From an uncultured Clostridia bacterium (GTDB taxonomy: Bacteria; Bacillota; Clostridia; Oscillospirales; Ruminococcaceae): 38,857 bases of DNA. The first letter of the stretch is position 1. Each line of letters opens with the position of its first letter. The notes below the pieces were generated by a model. That model ran no database searches, was not told where the DNA came from, and saw nothing but the letters and a program-made list of their open reading frames with translations. Both the position numbers and the translations under genes were made by a program. Below, one piece after another: positions 35,701-38,857 of this stretch. Location of the stretch: contig CANQYD010000020.1 in assembly GCA_947627985.1 (NCBI GenBank), forward strand, positions 1 through 38,857, written 5' to 3'.

Positions 35701-38651
35701 TCGCTGACAAGTGCGGCGTCGATACTTGCGATGATGTTTTTCTTGCTGTCGTCGAGGGCGACGTACATCTCCGAGGCTATTTCCTCCGGTTCTTGCAGCG
35801 ATTTGTAAAGCTGCGACACTTCGCTCTCATCGAGCGCCTTGTCGTAGACAAATAATTCGTCGATCAGGATATCTTCACCGTCATATTCGTCCTGCAAACC
35901 GCCCAGAATGATGTTAAAATCATTTGCGGATAATGTATCTAAAGCTGCGTCGGATTCGACGCCTCCTGTACTTTTTGCGCCGTCAACATAAGCTGTTACA
36001 GCGCCATTATTAACAGTAAACGTTACTGTTTTCCAAGGATTTTGATTTTGGTTAAATGCATTTGAACCGCTGGCTTTGGTACCGTAATTACTGTCTTTAG
36101 AAAATCTTATATGTCTTGAATCGCCGCTCTTAGTTTCCGTCTCATTTTGCGAACGGAAGATATTATAGTAACCTTCGGTTGTATTTAACGGTCCCATGTA
36201 AACCAATTCGGCTTCATGAGTTGGGGTATCGTTTTTTACATTCTTAACCTTAAAGGAAATGCTGAAATTGTTTTTATCTGTCGGAATAATATCAAGCAAA
36301 ATTCCGCCTTTCTTTGCGGTTTCCGTCAAATTCAGCGCGCCGTCTGTATAATCCGGTTCGAGCTCGGCGGCGCCTGTGAGCTGTGTTTTGGTGAATGCGC
36401 CATCTTTTGCCTGCTCGATGAATGTGAGAGATTTGCTTGTATCAACAAGGTTATCTAATTGCTCATGTTCGCCATTTCCTGTATCGCCAAAATCGTAATA
36501 TGCAACTAAATTCCCTAAGTCTTTCATTGTGTTGAAAGTTTTTATATCATTACTATTATTTACTTTGGCAAGTTCAGCGCTGTCTAATGATTTACTGAAT
36601 ACGCAAAATTCCGTTAATTGTACTTCGGAATATGTTTTACTTTCACTATTATTTACAACATCTCCGCCGATGATAATATCAGCGCCCTTGAAATCAAGAT
36701 TTAGGTCTGTTGCATCATATGTAAATTGTTTTATATATTTTCTATTAGCTTTATCCGTATCGTCCATTCCGTTAGCAGATAAATCTATGCTGACCTTTTT
36801 ACTGCTATTATCATAGCTTAAAGATATATTGACCCATGAATCTGTACCACACTTATTGCTATCAGTTGTCTGAAACAGCTTTCCTACATTTATGACTGCT
36901 GTTTGTCCTCCGACATCAACTTTTAATCTTGTGGGATCAGAGCCTGAACCGCTTCTATAAACAGTAATATAATTATTATTATCTTTGCCAACATAAACTA
37001 AAGGCGTTTTATCTACACTGTTTTTATCAGCCTTTAAATCGCTTACCTTTACTCTCATTGAGACAGTAAAAGATTCCGTAGCCTGAACATCTGACAAAAG
37101 CGCACCCTGTTTAGCGGTTGCGGCTAAATCAAGCGTTTTAGTATCGTTCTTAAGATAAGTCGGCGCAATCGTTTCCTTCGGTGCTGAATTCTTATCAAAT
37201 GTCTCGCTTTTTTCTACGTTGTTAATAAGTTTAGCTTCACCGTCGCCGGAGCTTTTTTCATTTTTAAGCGAGCTGTCAAACGTATAATGCCCTATGAGTT
37301 TTTCGGCAGCGGGGTATGGGGTCGTTTTGGTATAGGGTTTCGTTAGGCTGTAATTTCCTCCCCAATAGCCGAGAGGGTTGAACTCGCTGTGGCTTCCTCT
37401 TCTGTCGTAAACATAGTAGGAATAGCCGCTGTAACCGAGCTTTGAGTTGTCGGTGTCCGTCCGCTTCAACAGAATATCGACTATATCCGGCGGAAGATAT
37501 TCGTTCGCATTGAACGAGTATTCACCATCAGGATAATAGCCTTTGCCGTCAAACGTGATTGTATATTTCTTGAAGGACTCGTCATAACTGAGCGTAAAAT
37601 CACCGTACTTACTTTTGGCTCTTTCCGCAAGCTCTTTATCGTAACTATATGTAACATCATCGATATCATGATTAAGCCACGTAAAAGCTTGTTCACGTCC
37701 CAAATTGCTTCCTTGCCCGAGCCGCATCGGGATCATATCCGAGGCAGTAAACGCCATCGAGCCCGAAGCGTCAAGAATCAGACCGATGTCGGCAGTCGCG
37801 TTGCCGCCGTACCACGATTCAAGCGTTACGTCAAATTCGCGGGAACCGTCAATGCCGTCGCCTCTGTTTTCGGTCGCATAAACCGTCTTGTCGGTATGAA
37901 GCCCCGCGGAGGTGTTGTAAAGCTTCGCAACGCCGTCCGCCTCAAATTGGTATTTCTTTTCAAAGTTACTGTTAGCGCTCAGATTGCCGTAAATATCGGT
38001 GACGACCCAATCGGGGTCAACAATATAGAATCTGTCCTCAAGCTTGTCGGTGACGTCTGTGTCCGGCTTTTCCAAAATATCTCCGTTTTTGTCCAGAGCG
38101 ATATAGCAAACGTCGTTTTCATCGCCCGTGCCCGCGCTTGTGCCCGCGCCGAAGTCTGCGCCGTACTGCGGCTCTTCCATGTAGAATACGTTTATCTTGA
38201 CTTCGTGTACGGGCATTGTTCCGTTTTTGACCGAGCCGTAATCGATCTTCAGAACTTCCTTGCCGTCTACTGTGTCAAATGAGACGATGTCGTTTCCCGC
38301 CAAGACAGCAAAGCCGACGAACACGCCGTAACCGTCATAACCGTCAAAGGAGTCGACGGTGATAATGCCGCTGTTTTCGTCATAAGTGATTTGCTTGTCC
38401 CCGCCCCCTTTGTTGTCAAATGAGTGGGTATTATCGTAAATAACTTCGTGATAGATTACCGGGTCATTATCGTATGCTCTTCTATGTATGACATCAAACG
38501 CCAACGCGTTGGTGTACCAAGTGTTGGCTTCGTAACTCGTCGGTGTTGTCGCCGCAAAAATCGGCAAAGCGCCGCCGAGATCGCCCACAAGAGCGAAAGT
38601 CATAACCACGCAAAACATGAATGCCGCAAAACGTTTGAACAATGATTTCAT
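26784..38651 (-). CDS. Giant wall-anchored adhesin: split VWA with LamG inserts, isopeptide pilin-type stalk, NPITG anchor
   Basis: This 3,955-residue surface protein starts with a signal peptide (residues 1-33, cut near IFA-ATT). A von Willebrand A domain begins near 288 with the MIDAS motif DASGS (294-298). It breaks off, resumes near 1176 (LQAALGIFNTELEQ) and supplies GGTST near 1275 and FTDGKD near 1312. The gap holds two LamG-like domains (about 452-700 and 713-951). The stalk from about 1975 on has several K...E...N isopeptide (FctA/Spy0128-like) domains with VEKTIKG, YTVTET and TNTY marks, one DUF11 domain (about 2778-2898) and TGSLxVxKxV domains. NPITG (3930-3934), a hydrophobic run and KRR end it: a sortase signal. 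ATG 38651 is preferred (GGAG upstream) over GTG 38660. Confidence 0.88.
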   Translation of the reverse strand: MKSLFKRFAAFMFCVVMTFALVGDLGGALPIFAATTPTSYEANTWYTNALAFDVIHRRAYDNDPVIYHEVIYDNTHSFDNKGGGDKQITYDENSGIITVDSFDGYDGYGVFVGFAVLAGNDIVSFDTVDGKEVLKIDYGSVKNGTMPVHEVKINVFYMEEPQYGADFGAGTSAGTGDENDVCYIALDKNGDILEKPDTDVTDKLEDRFYIVDPDWVVTDIYGNLSANSNFEKKYQFEADGVAKLYNTSAGLHTDKTVYATENRGDGIDGSREFDVTLESWYGGNATADIGLILDASGSMAFTASDMIPMRLGQGSNLGREQAFTWLNHDIDDVTYSYDKELAERAKSKYGDFTLSYDESFKKYTITFDGKGYYPDGEYSFNANEYLPPDIVDILLKRTDTDNSKLGYSGYSYYVYDRRGSHSEFNPLGYWGGNYSLTKPYTKTTPYPAAEKLIGHYTFDSSLKNEKSSGDGEAKLINNVEKSETFDKNSAPKETIAPTYLKNDTKTLDLAATAKQGALLSDVQATESFTVSMRVKVSDLKADKNSVDKTPLVYVGKDNNNYITVYRSGSGSDPTRLKVDVGGQTAVINVGKLFQTTDSNKCGTDSWVNISLSYDNSSKKVSIDLSANGMDDTDKANRKYIKQFTYDATDLNLDFKGADIIIGGDVVNNSESKTYSEVQLTEFCVFSKSLDSAELAKVNNSNDIKTFNTMKDLGNLVAYYDFGDTGNGEHEQLDNLVDTSKSLTFIEQAKDGAFTKTQLTGAAELEPDYTDGALNLTETAKKGGILLDIIPTDKNNFSISFKVKNVKNDTPTHEAELVYMGPLNTTEGYYNIFRSQNETETKSGDSRHIRFSKDSNYGTKASGSNAFNQNQNPWKTVTFTVNNGAVTAYVDGAKSTGGVESDAALDTLSANDFNIILGGLQDEYDGEDILIDELFVYDKALDESEVSQLYKSLQEPEEIASEMYVALDDSKKNIIASIDAALVSEGHEEDMRGWYYVNSTSNWDKNYNNPEVGTAKVFQALSKDEVIKNEISINDLPENIQAKLEKGWNDFKECNGGFIYTGENDFTLTDGSAHYYYDADYDAEENEGKPSGYITDIKEYDYADALGPNEGKAAITVPADVTRSGNEKQSPVIFFIDNEGFLRCFYSSSNSKTEAGNTSGPRSSASYVYFKWDCEDTKTDSLQAALGIFNTELEQISPSSRVSAVRFSSAQVKDDKDSLSKLVMLDWTKDPAAAAKMLSLEYGDGSSTGSELSTPSAENENSSQSPMPQYNYGLTGGTSTYQGLKAFEDILLPRITRDDSERNEGESKYVIVFTDGKDTNVEDTDDTDAQNRVTYSQEIAQRLKEKGFTIFYVLLKCGAFATIDDSEKTFIASIAGNTDTASCGYDDLLNGTSTDGHKYVFEATGAEGLTNVFRNDILNEITKTLNDYTVKDYIDPRFDIVGYTFDSGNYGVKTVFHLNEGGKVEYIDALDNEEKSQTINASTPLEIKLSSDYGSSEALNLYYDGGGYYVAWDKQDIPYCTVGDSELTVWRSEFKIVAKEDFIGGNAILTNGSEEKQNYVYNPDDNNAEGELIASSGKDKANVDISSGGYVSKGFPRTAANVRRLPLEKTESNSDIYLGEKISPEDIMTALVEQKIADNKTGSPYFEYLLRTDDNKTKLAELFEGLEDGEETLTLPYAYLKSENDADSYAGDNAHQGDIIGNITYTLKDETDNLDSGETIDKDGGSVITLYAKGRKYTLTVGFDPFNVKSDSSVVGGVETDRNTANGTLVGDGNYKWDRGFKPAAGAVQSGFSEIVNTHTVDMVRGQIVLRAVLSDADYDYLCKYYPDTELFSADLTRNYGGNDITVGTFTVRTPAVASAASTGEKYLYAEFVPASETALKDLLPTGDYTFDNAKPNDDLPIEFDTVKLVEDLTDALDRFNNYVYLDSGNMQTASSGNAGHKASYTSAESTVKLGTASTGADRLDNLLGLAEIRGTLKTGSLAISKTVVDKSSDFAPDGDEEFTFNVKFFNGANELTADDFDNINVSINGAPETSFDGTVKLKADENAVISGIPVGVTYTVEEQPVDNFTTEYTFSDETKTISDDDGDTVEVTNTYELSVPATISVEKTIKGEYLPDRETSFEFKIAPDTANGTAAPGDYPTVEEDTVTINFEATPAGDVTTSKTNSGSWDLTFKKVGTYCYTVTETVPSDTKGFVYDEKTVHTVVFDVEKDTVDKKLNVTTTVDNEPADKVSYTNTYAPDEIEVYFDGTKELTGRDWVTGDKFEFTIEGDEPLPTQREVSVDSNNHGFTFGAITFTKPGEYTYTIKETAGTDDKIVYDDTEYTVTVNVTDNGGTLESTYDIKVGDTSIDSGDIVDNHIKGFDFENIYTPAAAEIEVSGAKNFTIEDGEAPEPDEEFTFTFNAVETDKGWAEIGSPESKTVAFYGSELSSGNTSQKQIVDLLKKTFELEDIPAIKDGGSVNYYYKVTEETGNANHVSYDAAEYHITVMVSYSKEDGVLSANYDVTDAMGVTADIVFSNTYTPEAIPVTANVTVIKDIDGDGLPSGENFTFTFTVTETDEKHEPLAGAAQISPITVTNEGAAAFITREFTASDIGKTYYYTIAETDLNDPHFDCYDHVEYITVTVGYDPATNTVTAVPSVSEVTFTNTYTPEAIPATANVTVKKDIDGDGLPSGESFTFTFTVAETDENREPLAGAAQISPITVTNEGAAAFITRKFAASDIGKTFYYTVAETDLNDPHFDCDDHVEYITVTVGYDPATNTVTAEPSVSEVTFTNTYTAPKPHITITKSQTAVNGLSGTPLTVKADDIVEYTVTVFNDGDADAPAVKVIDPVPTGLIIDDIGSGTLDGQNITWTLSVGAHSQTAVSFRVKVPPVTARTTWRNIAYADGTPSETVVLIEEKPKVGSVEVRKTLTGNDFNPGDRFSFTIDVYGDDGITPILSEMFELGQGESKKFENLPDGAKFTVSEVENILGYTPSVNGVSGNYYTGVVENNKTVSVKFENERSKPVVQTGSLIVRKTVAGLAEAIIPETFGFAYSLGLPSDFTDTEFDYTISHFDYMGVEVIDESGTLGTMGTFSLNNGQRIKISGLPAGTAYQVDELEAVGSYIVDRYNTSGVIAIDGNGAVADAYAVFVNTIKTGQLTVSKTAVGNLAKSTDIFGFAVSLYHDAALSEPAQEVSGQFGGMYFEAGVDANIALADGESVTAVGLPVGLYYKIEEIGTNGYESGVAGEQIGVIATGMISDAETSSAAFVNLKQKNVRTGDLTVSKIVTGDGDASYAFPFTLELYYHDTAGSPEVLAADVNLTGKIVGSVPRDVSVTGGYAAFSLKHGESLRLEGLPEDIHYIITETDPNGHTVTISNTGAFTPTYYDPFYGIMTVAETPSNAAAGDVKGGEHVSVTFYNHVEPEPEPEPANTSLSITKTFDQAGATKDNALTFSFDVELISAFDPSGSPITNASGNHLANVTVNKGDEEGYGTVDLSFERAGTYTYSIKERAKYIGDAPEGGELYTVIDEKLAVVTVTEVNGILAATPIEPIVFENHYVAPKAPPTPSSAEITVQKLIEGDDIGGESFTFDFTVTETDQSGVPLTGDIIGELHITGEGADTFITRKFTASDIGSSFYYMITETDGGVKGMSYADAQLVTVSVTYDDENNAVVATASPNPVVFINTYTRPDPDLAEIRLTKKVLDSGGKEYAEGSFSFEVSLTNRPEYSENGFANGKAAVSVDGGATVVLTVPFGAEYEITEINVPDGYTDSTEKLKGVADVGTVGLIYNNIKTVEAPKTGSLTLSKILVADGRTVKGGRKFTFKIELLGSDFTGDANGVRFDNGVARAELNGGESVTMTGLPAGVQYAVTEEHAYGYYLLSGNSSGLSGIITADSESKAVAVNETVTARVPSYPSRPVPDTVPEDAVEIITPTEGGSSESKEEVPDESVPNPITGTLGSGIALLLAAAIAPAVKRR
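30331..31098 (-). repeat. Two near-identical 384-bp tandem repeats inside the adhesin gene
   Basis: The units 30331-30714 and 30715-31098 each encode the same 128-residue isopeptide-type domain, beginning around ATANVTVKKDIDGDGLPSGE and ending SEVTFTNTYT. Only about a dozen residues differ. A related but older copy lies near 27660-28030. Confidence 0.85.
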
Positions 38652-38857
38652 CAGACACACTCCGTTCTAATATTTGCGTTATTGCAAGGGTTTCAAAACG
38701 GACCTTGCGAAAAGGTGTACATTATTGTAAGTTATTTTTTGCCAGATTTTTTGGGCGAAATCATTAAAATTTCTTCTTGGATGTTATGTTAAAATAGATC
38801 TGTTACAAAAAGTAGCAGCCAAACGCTTCAAAAAATGTTATGATGAAATAACTGCAA
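38652..38857. other. A+T-rich upstream region of the adhesin gene
   Basis: No gene is seen. The best minus-strand promoter candidates are weak (for example TTGTAA with TAACAT, near 38779-38806), so no promoter is called. Confidence 0.4.

Overview
The window looks like a chromosomal contig of a Gram-positive clostridium, probably a gut-type member of the Oscillospiraceae/Ruminococcaceae. This rests on Mini-RNase III, KtrAB potassium uptake, YmdB, strong AGGAGG ribosome sites, near-consensus sigma-A promoters with 17-nt spacers, an NPxTG-type cell-wall sorting signal, and many intergenic hairpin repeats. No tRNA, rRNA, CRISPR, integrase or transposase gene was seen. The species call is inference.

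Layout. 0-5.9 kb: a hairpin repeat, then the potassium channel gene ktrB, a methyltransferase coupled to it, and the gating subunit ktrA; a flavin reductase on the minus strand behind a truncated GNAT remnant; then three small genes (membrane protein, DUF1349-like protein, tail-anchored protein). A non-coding stretch at 5.24-5.67 kb carries several TTTTCAAC boxes. 6.0-9.5 kb: rlmB and a 910-residue membrane protein that reads as a P-type ATPase without its catalytic motifs. 9.6-12.0 kb (minus): mrnC and obgE, separated by 0.77 kb of hairpin arrays. 12.0-17.6 kb: repeats, a broken serine-hydrolase remnant, ttcA, a duplicated hairpin-array unit, ymdB, a low-GC HIT gene, a small membrane-anchored protein and a GH5-type lipoprotein. 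17.7-38.65 kb is entirely minus strand: gdhA, dtd-arsC-like, a MacB-type ABC exporter, a small zinc-ribbon protein, a GH27 alpha-galactosidase, and one 11.9-kb gene for a 3,955-residue wall-anchored adhesin.

Working together. KtrB and KtrA form one potassium transporter. RlmB, TtcA, Dtd, Mini-III and Obg serve ribosome and tRNA maturation or quality control. The GH5 lipoprotein and GH27 enzyme would fit galactomannan use. The giant protein has a von Willebrand A domain split by two LamG domains, followed by a stalk of isopeptide-type pilin domains, and is probably a surface adhesin.

Most unusual content: (1) a ~160-bp composite element in four copies whose hairpin stems differ by compensatory changes while loops stay fixed; (2) two further hairpin families with conserved loops; (3) the split-VWA giant adhesin; (4) the pseudo-P-type ATPase after rlmB; (5) two gene remnants that keep intact promoters.
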